Below are positions 11,248-22,201 of a stretch of DNA of 64,000 nucleotides, in pieces (position 1 is the stretch's first letter; each line of letters opens with the position of its first letter). The stretch is from Vibrio aphrogenes (GTDB taxonomy: Bacteria; Pseudomonadota; Gammaproteobacteria; Enterobacterales; Vibrionaceae): contig NZ_AP018689.1 in the NCBI RefSeq assembly GCF_002157735.2, positions 558,001 through 622,000 on the forward strand. The letters are read 5' to 3'. The position numbers and the translations under genes were made by a program. The notes under the pieces were generated by a model. It did no database searches and had not been told where the DNA came from. It saw nothing but the letters and a program-made list of their open reading frames with translations.

Positions 11248-13098
11248 ATGTTACTTCAGATTGCAGAACCTGGCCAAAGTGCCGCGCCTCATCAACATAA
11301 ATTTGCTGTGGGTATCGACTTAGGTACCACTAATTCTCTTGTGGCGGCAGTAAGAAGTGGTAGCTGTTCACCGCTGGTCGATGAAAATCAAAAAGCCATT
11401 CTACCTTCTGTTGTTCATTACTCGTCTGAAGGCATATTAGTGGGCCATGAGGCGAAAGCTCGTGCTCAACAAGATCCTAAAAATACCATTAGTTCTGCAA
11501 AGCGCTTGATTGGTCGTTCGCTACAAGATGTTCAAACTCGTTATGTTGATCTGCCTTATCAATTTCAAGCCAGTGACAATGCGCTGCCGTTGATTCAAAC
11601 ACCAACAGGTTTAGTCAACCCGATTCAAGTATCAAGTGAGATCCTCAAAGCCTTGGCGCAACGTGCTGAAACAACCTTAGGCCACGAACTTGAAGGGGTA
11701 GTGATTACCGTTCCGGCTTATTTTGATGATGCGCAACGTGCTGGTACGAAAGATGCTGCCGAGCTTGCGGGCCTTAAAGTGCTTCGTTTACTCAATGAGC
11801 CAACCGCAGCAGCCATTGCGTACGGGTTAGACTCAGGTCAAGAAGGGGTGATTGCTGTCTACGACTTAGGTGGCGGTACTTTTGATATTTCTATTTTGCG
11901 TTTATCTAAGGGCGTATTTGAAGTGTTAGCCACTGGTGGCGATTCAGCGCTCGGCGGTGATGACTTTGATGATTTATTAGTTGGTTACTTTAAGCAACAA
12001 GTTGGCCAAACTGACAAACTGACGGCGGAGCAACACCGAGTATTAGTGGATGCTGCAACCCAAGCCAAAATAGGTCTATCGGATCAGAGCCAAGTAGATG
12101 TCGAAGTGCTCGGTCAAACCGTAACGCTGACTCGTCAACAATTTGATGACTTGATTACTCCATTGGTGAAGAAAACCTTGCTGTCGTGTCGCCGCGCTTT
12201 AAAAGATGCGGATGTGATGCCAGATCAAGTTAATGAAGTCGTAATGGTTGGGGGGTCAACCCGCACGCCATTAGTACGTACTTTAGTCGGTGAATTCTTT
12301 GGTCGCACACCATTAACCAGCATTAACCCAGATGAAGTGGTGGCGATTGGTGCCGGTATTCAAGCGGATATTTTAGTCGGCAATAAGCCAGATTCTGACA
12401 TGTTATTGTTGGATGTGATCCCGTTATCGCTTGGCATTGAAACTATGGGCGGCTTGGTTGAAAAGATCATTCCTCGCAACACCACTATTCCAGTAGCGCG
12501 AGCACAAGAGTTTACCACTTTTAAAGATGGTCAAACGGCCATGTTAGTACACGTGGTACAAGGTGAGCGTGAAATGGTCGATGATTGTCGTTCTCTTGCA
12601 CGCTTTACCTTACATGGCATTCCGCCAATGAAAGCGGGAGCGGCGCATATTCGTGTGACTTATCAAGTTGATGCAGACGGTTTATTGTCTGTTACGGCAA
12701 TGGAGAAAAGCACCGGTGTTCAAGCTGATATTCAAGTAAAACCTTCTTATGGTTTAAGTGATACTGAAATTGCCGACATGTTGAAGTCGTCTATGACTTA
12801 CGCCAAAGAAGATATGCAAGCACGAGCGTTAGCTGAGCAAAAAGTGGAAGCGGACCGAGTGATTGAAGGTTTACTGGTTGCACTTCAAGAGAATGGTGAG
12901 CAACTCTTGAGCCATGATGAATATAAAGCGATTGAAGAATCATTAAGAACCTTGATTGAGCTGCGTAATGGAACGGACGCTGATGCGATTGAACAAGGTA
13001 TAAAAGACACGGATAAAGCTAGCCAAGAATTTGCATCACGCCGTATGGATGTTTCCATTCGCGCAGCATTGGCAGGTCAATCGGTCGATAATATTTAA
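11248..13098 (+). CDS. hscA: Fe-S assembly Hsp70 chaperone HscA
   Basis: HscA is a specialised Hsp70 that binds the LPPVK motif of IscU and drives cluster release to acceptor proteins. The 616-residue protein shows Hsp70 ATPase signatures [12 protein letters not shown] near residue 23, [14 protein letters not shown] near 205 and [13 protein letters not shown] near 333. The substrate-binding domain begins near residue 390. Its length and position between hscB and fdx separate it from DnaK. Confidence 0.97.
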   Translation: MLLQIAEPGQSAAPHQHKFAVGIDLGTTNSLVAAVRSGSCSPLVDENQKAILPSVVHYSSEGILVGHEAKARAQQDPKNTISSAKRLIGRSLQDVQTRYVDLPYQFQASDNALPLIQTPTGLVNPIQVSSEILKALAQRAETTLGHELEGVVITVPAYFDDAQRAGTKDAAELAGLKVLRLLNEPTAAAIAYGLDSGQEGVIAVYDLGGGTFDISILRLSKGVFEVLATGGDSALGGDDFDDLLVGYFKQQVGQTDKLTAEQHRVLVDAATQAKIGLSDQSQVDVEVLGQTVTLTRQQFDDLITPLVKKTLLSCRRALKDADVMPDQVNEVVMVGGSTRTPLVRTLVGEFFGRTPLTSINPDEVVAIGAGIQADILVGNKPDSDMLLLDVIPLSLGIETMGGLVEKIIPRNTTIPVARAQEFTTFKDGQTAMLVHVVQGEREMVDDCRSLARFTLHGIPPMKAGAAHIRVTYQVDADGLLSVTAMEKSTGVQADIQVKPSYGLSDTEIADMLKSSMTYAKEDMQARALAEQKVEADRVIEGLLVALQENGEQLLSHDEYKAIEESLRTLIELRNGTDADAIEQGIKDTDKASQEFASRRMDVSIRAALAGQSVDNI

Positions 13099-13184
13099 CA
13101 AAGAATTACTCTCAGCCTTGCTGAAAATACACACAAATTTGAGCAAATTATACTCATAGTGGCCCTGTTTAAGTAGGATGGAAT

Positions 13185-13523
13185 ATGCCAAAGATTATTG
13201 TATTACCTCATGAAGATTTATGCCCAGAGGGCGCTGTGCTTGAGGCTGAAACTGGTGAATCAGTATTAGATGTGGCACTAAAAAATGGTATCGGTATTGA
13301 GCATGCGTGTGAAAAATCGTGTGCATGTACGACATGCCATGTGATTATCCGAGAAGGCTTTGATTCTTTAGAAGAAAGTGAAGAGCTAGAAGACGATATG
13401 CTAGACAAAGCATGGGGCTTAGAGCCAGAGTCGCGTTTAGGTTGCCAAGCAAAAGTGGCGCATGAAGATCTGGTGGTTGAGATCCCTCGTTATACCATTA
13501 ACTTAGCGTCAGAAAATCATTAA
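13185..13523 (+). CDS. fdx: ISC system [2Fe-2S] ferredoxin
   Basis: This adrenodoxin-type ferredoxin supplies electrons for cluster assembly on IscU. The 112-residue protein has the ligand set C42, C48, C51 and C87, and the extra conserved cysteine C46 seen in Isc ferredoxins. It is strongly acidic around residues 62-73 (EESEELEDDMLD). It follows hscA in the operon. Confidence 0.97.
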   Translation: MPKIIVLPHEDLCPEGAVLEAETGESVLDVALKNGIGIEHACEKSCACTTCHVIIREGFDSLEESEELEDDMLDKAWGLEPESRLGCQAKVAHEDLVVEIPRYTINLASENH

Positions 13524-13606
13524 TTTAACACTAGATCATCATTGAGCTAGGATTAAACTACCACCAATTAGCGTGACCTTTTGTCGAAACAACCAGGAGA
13601 TAGAGT

Positions 13607-13804
13607 ATGGGCTTAAAATGGACAGATTCTCAAGATATTGCGATTGAATTAGCTGAGAAGTTTCCTGACTTAGATCCGCAAACCGTACGTTTCACCGATA
13701 TGCATCAATGGATCACGGAACTGGATGAATTTGATGATGAGCCTAATCGTTCTAACGAAAAAATATTAGAAGCGATTTTACTCTGTTGGTTGGATGAAAT
13801 TTAA
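13607..13804 (+). CDS. iscX: ISC-associated protein IscX
   Basis: IscX is a small acidic protein that binds IscS and iron and modulates the rate of cluster assembly. The 65-residue sequence has the family pattern: [13 protein letters not shown] at the start, a central RFTDMHQWI and a C-terminal [13 protein letters not shown]. It is the last gene of the isc operon, and a terminator follows within about 75 bases. Confidence 0.96.
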   Translation: MGLKWTDSQDIAIELAEKFPDLDPQTVRFTDMHQWITELDEFDDEPNRSNEKILEAILLCWLDEI

Positions 13805-13859
13805 TCGTTAATCAGAGCATCATTATTAGTAATGATTCAAGTGATTGAAATAAATAATA

Positions 13860-13886
13860 AAGGCCTCTTCGGGGGCTTTTATTTTG
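13860..13886 (+). terminator. Terminator of the isc operon
   Basis: AAGGCCTC and GGGGCTTT pair (two G-T wobbles) over a TTCG tetraloop at 13860-13879. A T-rich tail follows. Confidence 0.75.
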
Positions 13887-13923
13887 TCTTTTATTTAGGC
13901 GATTAATGATGGAGTGTTTAATC

Positions 13924-13981
13924 AACCTCAGCGGCGGATAATTAAAAGTCACTCAATACAGCGCTTTTATCCGCCGTTGAG
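13924..13981. mobile_element. Miniature copy of the MITE-like element (58 bp)
   Basis: The left end AACCTCAGCGGCGGATAA (13924-13941) is opposed by TTATCCGCCGTTGAG (13967-13981). The inner sequence GTCACTCAATAC is shared with the 233-bp copy at 56677-56909. The interior is mostly missing, so this looks like a deletion derivative. The rest of the 436-base gap up to pepB holds nothing else I can name beyond AT-rich leader sequence. Confidence 0.65.
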
Positions 13982-14240
13982 TAATCATTGAGCAGATAAG
14001 TATAAGCTCACAAGTTATTGAGTTTATCGTGGTACTTGTCGCAAGAGGCTTTATGATATAGCTTAGTTTTAACAAAGTTTCGTAGATTGTATTAACAACT
14101 CTTTATCGATTGCTTTGATAAAGTTTATAGAGGGTTGTGGTCAGTTTTGAACCCAGACGCTCTTATTTCAAATAATGACAGCCTAGAGTGTTTCATATCG
14201 TCAATTATTGTGCGTCTAGACATTTAGGTAAGGAGTAAAA

Positions 14241-15533
14241 ATGTCAACATCTATGTCCGTGACAATTTCTCGTGAAGCCGCCCAGTCTCAATGGGGCGAA
14301 AATGCACTGCTTTCTTTTTCAACTGAAGGGGCCATTATCCATCTCAGCAGCCCTTCTTCTGATATCGTACAACGCGCTGCTCGTAAATTAGATGCTCAAG
14401 GGATTAAATCGGTTGAGCTCAACGGTGAAGGTTGGGATCTCGAGTTAATTTGGTCGTTTATCCAAGGATTCCGTTCATCGAAAAAAGGCAATATCGTCAC
14501 TTGGTCTGCGTTAGAACCAGCCGAGCAAACCGAACTTGAAGCTCGAGTGAAAGTCACGGATTGGGTTCGTGACATCATCAATAAAAGCGCTGAAGAAGTC
14601 GCACCTCGTCAATTGGCCACTATGGCGGGTGAGTTTATTAAATCGATTGCTCCAGAAGGGTCGGTTTCTTACAAAATCGTCAAAGATAAAGATCTGCTAA
14701 CGGAAGGTTGGGAAGGTATTTACGCGGTAGGGCGTGGCTCTGAACGCACTTCAGCAATGCTGCAATTAGACTTTAACCCAACCGGTGATGCTGATGCTCC
14801 TGTGTATGCCTGTTTGGTAGGTAAAGGAATTACGTTTGATTCTGGCGGTTATAGCATTAAGCCTTCTGGTTTTATGGACTCAATGAAAGCGGATATGGGC
14901 GGTTCAGGTACCATCACAGGTGGTCTTGCATTAGCGATTGCTCGCGGACTAAACAAACGCGTAAAACTGATTTTATGCTGTGCAGAGAATATGATTTCAG
15001 GCCGCGCATTGAAATTGGGTGACATCATTACCTATAAAAATGGCAAAACCGTTGAAGTCATGAATACTGATGCGGAAGGCCGTTTAGTACTGGCTGATGG
15101 CTTGATGTATGCCAGTGAACACAAACCAAAATTGATCATCGACTGCGCCACTTTAACTGGGGCGGCGAAAAATGCCTTAGGTAATGATTATCACGCGCTA
15201 TTAAGCTTTGATAATAAATTGGCACAAAAAGCATTAAAAAGCGCAGAGCAAGAATCTGAAGGGCTGTGGCAACTACCTTTAGCAGAGTTCCATCGCAATA
15301 TGCTGCCATCGAACTTTGCTGATATGTCGAATATTTCTAATGGAAGTTATAACCCAGGAGCCAGTACCGCGGCTGCTTTCTTGTCTTATTTTGTCGAAGA
15401 TTACAAAAAAGGTTGGTTACACTTTGACTGCTCGGGCACTTATCGTAAAACATCAAGCGACAAGTGGTCAGCGGGTGCGACAGGCATGGGAGTGAGAACC
15501 TTAGCGCGCATTTTGATCGATCAAGCAAAATAA
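14241..15533 (+). CDS. pepB: Aminopeptidase PepB (M17 leucyl aminopeptidase family)
   Basis: PepB is a cytosolic broad-specificity aminopeptidase with a two-metal site. The 430-residue protein has a variable N-terminal domain and a C-terminal catalytic domain. The latter shows [16 protein letters not shown] near residue 195 and the family signature [17 protein letters not shown] near residue 275. The length matches PepB rather than the longer PepA. Its place between iscX and ndk is the usual one. AAGGAG precedes the ATG. Confidence 0.94.
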   Translation: MSTSMSVTISREAAQSQWGENALLSFSTEGAIIHLSSPSSDIVQRAARKLDAQGIKSVELNGEGWDLELIWSFIQGFRSSKKGNIVTWSALEPAEQTELEARVKVTDWVRDIINKSAEEVAPRQLATMAGEFIKSIAPEGSVSYKIVKDKDLLTEGWEGIYAVGRGSERTSAMLQLDFNPTGDADAPVYACLVGKGITFDSGGYSIKPSGFMDSMKADMGGSGTITGGLALAIARGLNKRVKLILCCAENMISGRALKLGDIITYKNGKTVEVMNTDAEGRLVLADGLMYASEHKPKLIIDCATLTGAAKNALGNDYHALLSFDNKLAQKALKSAEQESEGLWQLPLAEFHRNMLPSNFADMSNISNGSYNPGASTAAAFLSYFVEDYKKGWLHFDCSGTYRKTSSDKWSAGATGMGVRTLARILIDQAK

Positions 15534-15592
15534 TAATGGAATAGGGAGCGTCATGGCTCCCTTTAAATAATAACAATATCAAAGGATAGAAC

Positions 15593-16021
15593 ATGGGTTT
15601 AGAAAGAACATTTTCAATCATCAAGCCGGATGCGGTGCAACGTAATTTAGTTGGGGCGATTTACCAACGTATAGAGCAAGCTGGCTTAACTATCGTTGCA
15701 GCAAAAATGGTGCACTTAACCGCAGAGCAAGCCACAGGATTTTATGCTGAACATCAAGGCAAACCTTTTTTTGAACCATTAAAAGAATTCATGATTTCTG
15801 GGCCGATCATGGTGCAAGTTTTAGAAGGTGATAATGCAATTGCTCGTTATCGTGAATTAATGGGAAAAACCAACCCAGAAGAAGCAGCGTGCGGAACCTT
15901 ACGTGCTGATTATGCTTTAAGCATGCGTCATAATTCGGTTCATGGCTCAGATAGTCCAGAATCGGCGGCGCGTGAAATTGAATTCTTTTTCCCTGAATCG
16001 GAAATCTTTGAACGTTCATAA
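15593..16021 (+). CDS. ndk: Nucleoside diphosphate kinase
   Basis: Ndk equilibrates nucleoside di- and triphosphates through a phosphohistidine intermediate. The 142-residue protein contains the active-site block NSVHGSDS with the catalytic histidine at position 117. It starts [12 protein letters not shown], as the family does. It is followed by a terminator at 16058-16085. Confidence 0.98.
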   Translation: MGLERTFSIIKPDAVQRNLVGAIYQRIEQAGLTIVAAKMVHLTAEQATGFYAEHQGKPFFEPLKEFMISGPIMVQVLEGDNAIARYRELMGKTNPEEAACGTLRADYALSMRHNSVHGSDSPESAAREIEFFFPESEIFERS

Positions 16022-16057
16022 TGATAGAACTGTGATGAAAAGTTCTTCCGCTATAAT

Positions 16058-16085
16058 TAAGAGGCTGACGTGGCCTCTTTTTTTG
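16058..16085 (+). terminator. Terminator of ndk
   Basis: AGAGGC (16060-16065) pairs with GCCTCT (16073-16078). A run of T follows. Confidence 0.75.
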
Positions 16086-16115
16086 TTCTTGTAGCGGTGC
16101 TGGCTCGAACAAACC

Positions 16116-16144
16116 TTGTTGTCAATGTATAAAGCCTGTACAAT
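16116..16144 (+). promoter_or_regulatory. Sigma-70 promoter for rlmN
   Basis: TTGTTG (16116-16121) and TACAAT (16139-16144) are 17 bases apart. Because this lies inside the upstream part of the open frame, it supports translation starting later, at 16182 or 16188. Confidence 0.55.
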
Positions 16145-16181
16145 TCGCGCCCTTAATTATTGTTCCATTAGTGAGAAAACC

Positions 16182-17300
16182 ATGACCATGACAAAAGTAA
16201 ATCTGCTGGATTTTGACCGCAAAGGTCTCCGCCAGTTTTTTACCGAAGAACTGAACGAGAAAGCATTTCGTGCCGATCAGATCATGAAGTGGATCTACCA
16301 TTTTGGTTGTGATGATTTCTCCAAAATGAATAACATCAATAAAGCCCTAAGAGCCAAATTAGAGGCGCGCTGTGAAATTCGTGCCCCTTATGTCTCGGAA
16401 GCACAGCATTCTAGTGATGGCACCATTAAATGGGCGATGCGCGTAGGCGATCAAGACGTTGAAACGGTATACATTCCTGATGAAGACCGAGCGACCTTAT
16501 GTGTCTCTTCTCAAGTGGGTTGTGCTTTAGAATGTAAATTTTGTTCAACCGCTCAACAAGGTTTTAACCGTAACTTAAAAGTATCGGAAATTATTGGTCA
16601 GGTGTGGCGTGCTGCTCGTGAAATCGGTTTGCAAAAAGAAACCGGTCGTCGTCCGATCACCAACGTGGTGATGATGGGCATGGGCGAACCATTGTTGAAC
16701 ATGAAAAACTTGATCCCTGCATTAGAAATCATGCTGGATGATTTAGGTTTTGGTCTATCAAAACGTCGTGTCACAGTTTCAACCTCAGGTGTGGTTTCTG
16801 GGTTAGATCAAATGACGGGCAATATTGATGTGGCATTAGCGATTTCATTGCATGCACCGAATGATGAGCTGCGTAGTCAAATCATGCCGATTAACGATCG
16901 TTGGGATATCCAAGATTTTCTGGGTTCCGTTCGTCGCTATATCGCCTCTTCTAATGCCAACCGCGGTAAGGTTACGGTCGAATACGTGTTACTTGATCAT
17001 GTTAATGATGATATGGAACATGCTAGGCAGCTCGCAGAGTTGTTAAAAGATACCCCTGCAAAAATTAATTTAATTCCATTTAACCCGTATCCTGGGTCAC
17101 CATATAACAAGCCAAGTAACTCTCGTATTGATCGCTTTATGAAAACATTAATGCAATACGATTATACGGTTACGGTACGTAAAACTCGTGGTGATGATAT
17201 CGATGCAGCATGTGGTCAGCTGGTTGGAGATGTGATCGACCGAACAAAACGTACAAAACAAAAGCAGCAAGGGGAACCAATCCCAGTAAAAGCTATCTGA
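16182..17300 (+). CDS. rlmN: Dual-specificity rRNA/tRNA (adenine-C2) methyltransferase RlmN
   Basis: RlmN is a radical-SAM enzyme that methylates C2 of A2503 in 23S rRNA and of A37 in some tRNAs. I start at ATG 16182 ([16 protein letters not shown], 373 residues). ATG 16188 is also possible. The frame extends upstream to a TTG at 16116, but that overlaps a promoter. The cluster motif is [15 protein letters not shown] near residue 120. The GMGEPLLN block and a second catalytic cysteine in [10 protein letters not shown] near residue 348 are present. It heads the rlmN-to-der run. Confidence 0.96.
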   Translation: MTMTKVNLLDFDRKGLRQFFTEELNEKAFRADQIMKWIYHFGCDDFSKMNNINKALRAKLEARCEIRAPYVSEAQHSSDGTIKWAMRVGDQDVETVYIPDEDRATLCVSSQVGCALECKFCSTAQQGFNRNLKVSEIIGQVWRAAREIGLQKETGRRPITNVVMMGMGEPLLNMKNLIPALEIMLDDLGFGLSKRRVTVSTSGVVSGLDQMTGNIDVALAISLHAPNDELRSQIMPINDRWDIQDFLGSVRRYIASSNANRGKVTVEYVLLDHVNDDMEHARQLAELLKDTPAKINLIPFNPYPGSPYNKPSNSRIDRFMKTLMQYDYTVTVRKTRGDDIDAACGQLVGDVIDRTKRTKQKQQGEPIPVKAI

Positions 17301-17342
17301 TAGACATGACATTGGTTCCTGCATCGAAAGAGGCGGTATCCA

Positions 17343-18104
17343 ATGTTGTCGATAAAAAATAGAGTTTGCATTTTAGTGGTTAGTTTCTTAACCGGTTGTG
17401 TTACAGTGACCGACAAGCCAAACACTGCTAAATTTGATAATATAAAAGCGTCGGAAGCCAGAATCTCATTAGGATTGGGATATTTGGAAGAAGGCAATAT
17501 GGTAAAAGCTCGTGAAAATCTAGAGACGGCGGTGAAATATGCGCCAACTTATTATCGAGCTTTAAATTCCATCGCTTATTATTACCAAAGAGTGGGCGAA
17601 AATAAATTAGCCGAACAGGCGTACCAAGAAGCATTGGATAGCTCTCCTAAAAATGGAGATGTATTGAATAACTACGGTGCCTTTTTGTGTCGTCAAGGCG
17701 AGTATAAAAAAGCGGATGAATATTTTAACCGCGCGATAGAGCAACCTTATTATTATTTAGTGGCCGCCAGTTATGAAAATGCTGGATTATGTGCATTAAA
17801 AAGTGGTGATAAGGAGAAAGCAGAAAACTACTTTTCTCGCGCTCTTGATCATGATCCCGGTAGAGCTCGATCATTGTTACAGATGGCTGAGTTAGAAATA
17901 GAAAAGGACGAGTTTTCGCATGCCAGGATCCGACTATTACAATTTAATCAGAGATATGGATACCGTCCTACTAGCTTGGATTTATTAATAAAACTAGAAC
18001 ATAAAGCCAATAATCCTGAGTTAGTGTCTAAGTATGGCAACATACTGAAAACCAAATATCCAGACTCTGTCCAATATCAGAAGTACAGACAGAATGAGTA
18101 CTGA
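17343..18104 (+). CDS. pilF: Type IV pilus biogenesis lipoprotein PilF (PilW)
   Basis: PilF/PilW is an outer-membrane TPR lipoprotein, the pilotin needed for assembly of the PilQ secretin. The 253-residue protein has a signal peptide ending in the lipobox SFLTGC with the lipidated cysteine at position 19. TPR-type helical repeats run from about residue 40 to 200. GAGG lies about 9 bases before the ATG. The gene overlaps the start of rodZ by 11 bases. The assignment rests on position between rlmN and rodZ plus architecture. Confidence 0.9.
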   Translation: MLSIKNRVCILVVSFLTGCVTVTDKPNTAKFDNIKASEARISLGLGYLEEGNMVKARENLETAVKYAPTYYRALNSIAYYYQRVGENKLAEQAYQEALDSSPKNGDVLNNYGAFLCRQGEYKKADEYFNRAIEQPYYYLVAASYENAGLCALKSGDKEKAENYFSRALDHDPGRARSLLQMAELEIEKDEFSHARIRLLQFNQRYGYRPTSLDLLIKLEHKANNPELVSKYGNILKTKYPDSVQYQKYRQNEY

Positions 18105-19113
18105 AAATAACGAAACCGATCCAAAAGTTGAAGTGAATACGACGCTTCCTGGTGAGATGCTGCGTCAACGTCGTCTTGAGTTAGGGCTTAGCCAGAAAGA
18201 CATTGCTGAGAAATTACGCTTAAAAGTGTCTGTCATTGAGAGCATAGAAACGAATCAATTTGATAATCATCATGTAGCCACCTTTATACGTGGCTATTTT
18301 CGATCTTATGCCAAGATGGTCGGGATTAAAGAAAAAGACATTCTTATTGCATTAGAACAATCTGGTCGTGGGCAGCATAAAGAGCAGCCAATGCACAGTT
18401 TCTCTAAAAAAACAGAGAGAAAACAACATGATAACCGTATCATGAACCTCACTTGGGGGATTTTGGTTATCATTCTTGGGATCTCATCGGTTTGGTGGTG
18501 GCAAAATCATCAACAAGACACCTTATCGCCATCTTCTCTTTCTTCGGAGCATGATGCGACCAATTCAACGGTGAATGATGATTTTCAATCGATAGAGGCG
18601 ACGGCGTCATCAGCTGAGACTGCAACGATTGAGTCAGCACCAACGAGCTCAATGACAACAGATTCTAATGACCAGGCGGCCACGGCAGTTGATTCAGAAT
18701 CAGCGGTTAGTGACGCAACACCAAGCTTAGCGTCGAATCAAAGTGATCAAGAGAACGAGCTTGCCTCGACAACGAATGCTGACTCATCTAATGTGACCTC
18801 ACTGTCGACTACAGCAAATGAAGCTTCCTCCACAGAAAGTGAAGCCATCGCACAAATAACCCAACAACAAACCAACAACAATGAACTGTCTATGCAATTT
18901 AAAGATGATTGCTGGATTCAAGTTAAAGACAGTTCAGGTAAAGTGTTATCGATTGGGTTAAAAAAAGCGGGCCAGTCTTTAACCCTGTCAGGGCAAATGC
19001 CTTATTCCATCATCTTAGGCGCGCCGGAAGGCGTCTCTATTACTTTAGCCGATGAACCTGTTGACCTTTCTAGGTATACTGCAGGTAAAGTGGCTCGATT
19101 GACATTACCGTAG
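18094..19113 (+). CDS. rodZ: Cytoskeleton protein RodZ
   Basis: RodZ links MreB to the cell-wall elongation machinery and helps maintain rod shape. The 339-residue protein has the expected layout: a cytoplasmic helix-turn-helix domain at about 18-90, a basic stretch and one membrane segment at about 118-136. A Ser/Thr/Glu-rich periplasmic linker follows at about 140-255, then a C-terminal beta domain that starts near [13 protein letters not shown]. The start overlaps the end of pilF. Confidence 0.93.
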   Translation: MSTENNETDPKVEVNTTLPGEMLRQRRLELGLSQKDIAEKLRLKVSVIESIETNQFDNHHVATFIRGYFRSYAKMVGIKEKDILIALEQSGRGQHKEQPMHSFSKKTERKQHDNRIMNLTWGILVIILGISSVWWWQNHQQDTLSPSSLSSEHDATNSTVNDDFQSIEATASSAETATIESAPTSSMTTDSNDQAATAVDSESAVSDATPSLASNQSDQENELASTTNADSSNVTSLSTTANEASSTESEAIAQITQQQTNNNELSMQFKDDCWIQVKDSSGKVLSIGLKKAGQSLTLSGQMPYSIILGAPEGVSITLADEPVDLSRYTAGKVARLTLP

Positions 19114-19120
19114 AATTATT

Positions 19121-20242
19121 ATGCAACACGAATCTCCTATAAAGCGTCGTAAATCGACTCGAATTTATGTTGGCAATGTGCCGATTGGCGACGGCGCTCC
19201 AATTGCTGTTCAATCTATGACCAATACTCGTACCACCGATGTGGAAGCGACGGTCGCTCAAATTAAATCGCTTGAGAAAGTGGGCGCTGATATCGTACGC
19301 GTATCGGTACCAACGATGGATGCCGCAGAGGCGTTTAAACAAATTAAGCAACAAGTCGCCATTCCTTTAGTCGCTGATATTCATTTTGACTATCGTATAG
19401 CCCTGAAAGTGGCGGAATACGGCGTCGATTGTTTGCGTATTAACCCAGGAAATATCGGTAATGAAGCGCGCATTCGCTCCGTTGTGGACTGTGCACGAGA
19501 CAATAATATTCCTATTCGAATTGGTGTGAATGGCGGCTCGCTAGAAAAAGACATTCAACAAAAATACGGTGAGCCGACGGCTGCTGCGTTAGTTGAGTCA
19601 GCAATGCGTCACGTCGATATTCTTGACCGTTTGAACTTCGATCAATTTAAAGTCAGTGTCAAAGCGTCTGACGTATTTTTAGCGGTAGACTCTTATCGTC
19701 TATTAGCACAAAAAATTGATCAGCCTTTACACCTTGGGATCACGGAAGCCGGCGGAGCTCGCGCTGGAGCCGTGAAATCAGCGGTCGGACTAGGTATGCT
19801 ACTGGCTGAAGGCATTGGTGATACTTTACGTATTTCTTTAGCGGCGAATCCAGTTGAGGAAATTAAAGTTGGCTTTGATATCTTAAAATCTTTACGTATC
19901 CGTTCTCGTGGTATCAATTTCATCGCTTGTCCAACCTGTTCACGTCAAGAGTTTGATGTGATTGGGACAGTGAATGCTTTAGAAGAGCGTTTAGAAGATA
20001 TTATTACGCCAATGGATGTCTCTATTATTGGTTGTGTCGTGAATGGCCCGGGTGAAGCGGAAGTGTCACACATGGGTATTGCTGGTGGTAACAAGAAAAG
20101 TGCTTTTTATGAAGACGGTAAACGTCAAAAAGAGCGTTTTGATAATGATAATGTTATCGACCAATTAGAAGCCAAAATTCGCGCTAAAGCGTCGATGTTA
20201 GACAGTAAAAATCGCATTGATATCAGCCACATCGATAAATAA
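19121..20242 (+). CDS. ispG: 4-hydroxy-3-methylbut-2-en-1-yl diphosphate synthase IspG
   Basis: IspG (GcpE) carries out the penultimate step of the MEP isoprenoid pathway, reductively opening MEcPP to HMBPP with a [4Fe-4S] cluster. The 373-residue protein has an N-terminal TIM-barrel and a C-terminal cluster domain. Cysteines lie in [13 protein letters not shown] near residue 270 and in [12 protein letters not shown] near 305. Only 7 bases separate it from rodZ, so the genes are probably co-transcribed. Confidence 0.97.
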   Translation: MQHESPIKRRKSTRIYVGNVPIGDGAPIAVQSMTNTRTTDVEATVAQIKSLEKVGADIVRVSVPTMDAAEAFKQIKQQVAIPLVADIHFDYRIALKVAEYGVDCLRINPGNIGNEARIRSVVDCARDNNIPIRIGVNGGSLEKDIQQKYGEPTAAALVESAMRHVDILDRLNFDQFKVSVKASDVFLAVDSYRLLAQKIDQPLHLGITEAGGARAGAVKSAVGLGMLLAEGIGDTLRISLAANPVEEIKVGFDILKSLRIRSRGINFIACPTCSRQEFDVIGTVNALEERLEDIITPMDVSIIGCVVNGPGEAEVSHMGIAGGNKKSAFYEDGKRQKERFDNDNVIDQLEAKIRAKASMLDSKNRIDISHIDK

Positions 20243-20271
20243 TTAACTCTACAATTTGAACGGTATAGACT

Positions 20272-21540
20272 GTGAGTAAAACAATTCAAGCAATTCGAGG
20301 CATGAACGATTGCCTTCCAACACAATCTCCGCTTTGGCATAAAGTGGAAGACGCGGTAAAACGTGTTGTCAGTTCATACGGTTACAGTGAAATCCGTATG
20401 CCTATCGTGGAGATGACTAACTTATTTAAACGTGCGATCGGTGAAGTGACCGATGTGGTTGAAAAGGAAATGTACACATTTGAAGACCGCAATGGTGATA
20501 GCTTAACCTTGCGTCCTGAAGGTACAGCCGGTTGTGTACGCGCAGGTATCGAAAATGGTCTGATTTACAACCAAGAGCAACGTCTTTGGTATGTGGGCCC
20601 GATGTTCCGTCATGAACGCCCACAGAAAGGTCGTTACCGCCAATTCCACCAAGTGGGTGTGGAAGTGTTTGGGTTACAAGGCCCAGATGTCGATGCTGAA
20701 TTAATCATGATGACCGCACGTTTATGGCGTGAATTAGGTCTTGATAAACATGTTCGTTTAGAGCTGAATTCCATTGGTTCTTTAGAAGCGCGTCAACATT
20801 ACCGTAGCGTATTGATTGAGTTTTTAGAGCAACACATGGACGTTCTGGATGAAGACAGTAAACGTCGTATGTACACCAATCCATTGCGTGTTCTGGATAC
20901 CAAAAATCCTGATATCCAAGCGATTTTAGTTGATGCACCGCAACTTGCTGATTATCTTGATGATGATTCAAAAGCACACTTTGCTGGCTTATGTGAATTA
21001 TTGGATGCAGCGGGCATTGAATACCAAGTCAATCAACGTCTTGTCCGTGGTTTGGATTACTACAACAAAACAGTATTTGAGTGGATCACCGAAAGCCTAG
21101 GTTCACAAGGTACCGTATGTGGTGGTGGTCGCTATGATGGTTTAGTTGAGCAATTAGGTGGTAAACCAGCTCCAGCGGTTGGCTTTGCAATGGGGCTAGA
21201 GCGTTTAGTTCTGATGCTAGAAACCTTAGAGCTGAATGACGTTCGTAAAGCCGTTGATGTGTATTTAGTCACTGCGGGTGAAGGCACATTGATTAACGGA
21301 ATGAAGTTAGCCGAACAGCTACGTGAATCTGTATCAGGCTTACGTCTTATGACGCACTTCGGTGGCGGTAACTTTAAAAAACAATTTAAGCGTGCCGATA
21401 AAGTGGGCGCATCCATTGCTTTAGTATTAGGTGAAAATGAAGTTGCAGAAGGCACGGTTGTCGTAAAAGATTTGACCGGTGGTGAGCAACAAACCATGGC
21501 GCAATCAGAGGTTGCCGCTTACTTAGCAAGCATTATTTAA
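20272..21540 (+). CDS. hisS: Histidyl-tRNA synthetase
   Basis: HisS charges tRNA-His. The 422-residue class II synthetase contains motif 2 [16 protein letters not shown] near residue 113 and the histidine-A loops [15 protein letters not shown] and CGGGRYDGL. Motif 3, [11 protein letters not shown], lies near residue 305. A C-terminal anticodon-binding domain follows. Translation starts at GTG 20272, matching the family N-terminus ([10 protein letters not shown]). Confidence 0.98.
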   Translation: MSKTIQAIRGMNDCLPTQSPLWHKVEDAVKRVVSSYGYSEIRMPIVEMTNLFKRAIGEVTDVVEKEMYTFEDRNGDSLTLRPEGTAGCVRAGIENGLIYNQEQRLWYVGPMFRHERPQKGRYRQFHQVGVEVFGLQGPDVDAELIMMTARLWRELGLDKHVRLELNSIGSLEARQHYRSVLIEFLEQHMDVLDEDSKRRMYTNPLRVLDTKNPDIQAILVDAPQLADYLDDDSKAHFAGLCELLDAAGIEYQVNQRLVRGLDYYNKTVFEWITESLGSQGTVCGGGRYDGLVEQLGGKPAPAVGFAMGLERLVLMLETLELNDVRKAVDVYLVTAGEGTLINGMKLAEQLRESVSGLRLMTHFGGGNFKKQFKRADKVGASIALVLGENEVAEGTVVVKDLTGGEQQTMAQSEVAAYLASII

Positions 21541-21571
21541 TTATTGGATTGAATTTTTAAGAGGACAGGAC

Positions 21572-22189
21572 GTGAGTATCTACGACGCTGACGAAGAACA
21601 ACAAGTAGAAGCAATTAAAGATTGGTGGCGTGCGAATGGTAAAGCTGTCGTGATCGGTATCGTGGTCGGTATTGGTGGCATTATCGGTTGGCGTTATTAT
21701 CAAGATTCTTTAGCTAATGCCCAAGAATCGGCTTCTCACAGTTATACTGCTGTGGTTTCTAACCTTGAAGCAAAAGGCTTAGAGGCAACGGAATCGGCCC
21801 AAGATTTTATCAATAATTACGATACCACCTCTTATGCGGTATTAACCTCATTGCAATTAGCTCAAGTGCAGGTCCAAGCCAATAAACTGGATGATGCCTT
21901 AACGCAATTACAATGGGCGAAAGCGCATACCAAAGATGACACTTTAATACCGATGATTGCTTATCGTACCGCGCGCGTGCAGGCTGCTAAAGGTCAATAC
22001 GATGAAGCGATTAACACCGTAACCGAAGTGAAATCAGATGCTTGGAAAGCTCGCAATCAAGAGCTATTAGGCGATATTTATCTGCTTAAAGGTGATAAAG
22101 ATTCAGCTGAAAAAGCGTATACACAAGCTCAGCAAGATGGCTCAAACAGCCAAGTGCTACAAATCAAACTAGATGATCTTGCAAAGTAA
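21572..22189 (+). CDS. yfgM: YfgM family ancillary SecYEG/periplasmic chaperone subunit
   Basis: YfgM is an inner-membrane protein with a periplasmic TPR domain. It associates with SecYEG and PpiD and helps hand over secreted proteins. The 205-residue sequence has a short acidic cytoplasmic start (YDADEEQQVEAIKDWWR) and one membrane segment at about 23-41. A TPR-like helical periplasmic domain follows. It begins at GTG 21572 after AGAGGACAGGAC and lies 3 bases upstream of the bamB region. Confidence 0.92.
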   Translation: MSIYDADEEQQVEAIKDWWRANGKAVVIGIVVGIGGIIGWRYYQDSLANAQESASHSYTAVVSNLEAKGLEATESAQDFINNYDTTSYAVLTSLQLAQVQVQANKLDDALTQLQWAKAHTKDDTLIPMIAYRTARVQAAKGQYDEAINTVTEVKSDAWKARNQELLGDIYLLKGDKDSAEKAYTQAQQDGSNSQVLQIKLDDLAK

Positions 22190-22201
22190 AGGATGTCTTG
22201 C

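Noticed and set aside
16116-16181. Extended N-terminus of RlmN from TTG 16116
   Set aside because: The TTG lies in a -35 hexamer and the extension does not match RlmN proteins.
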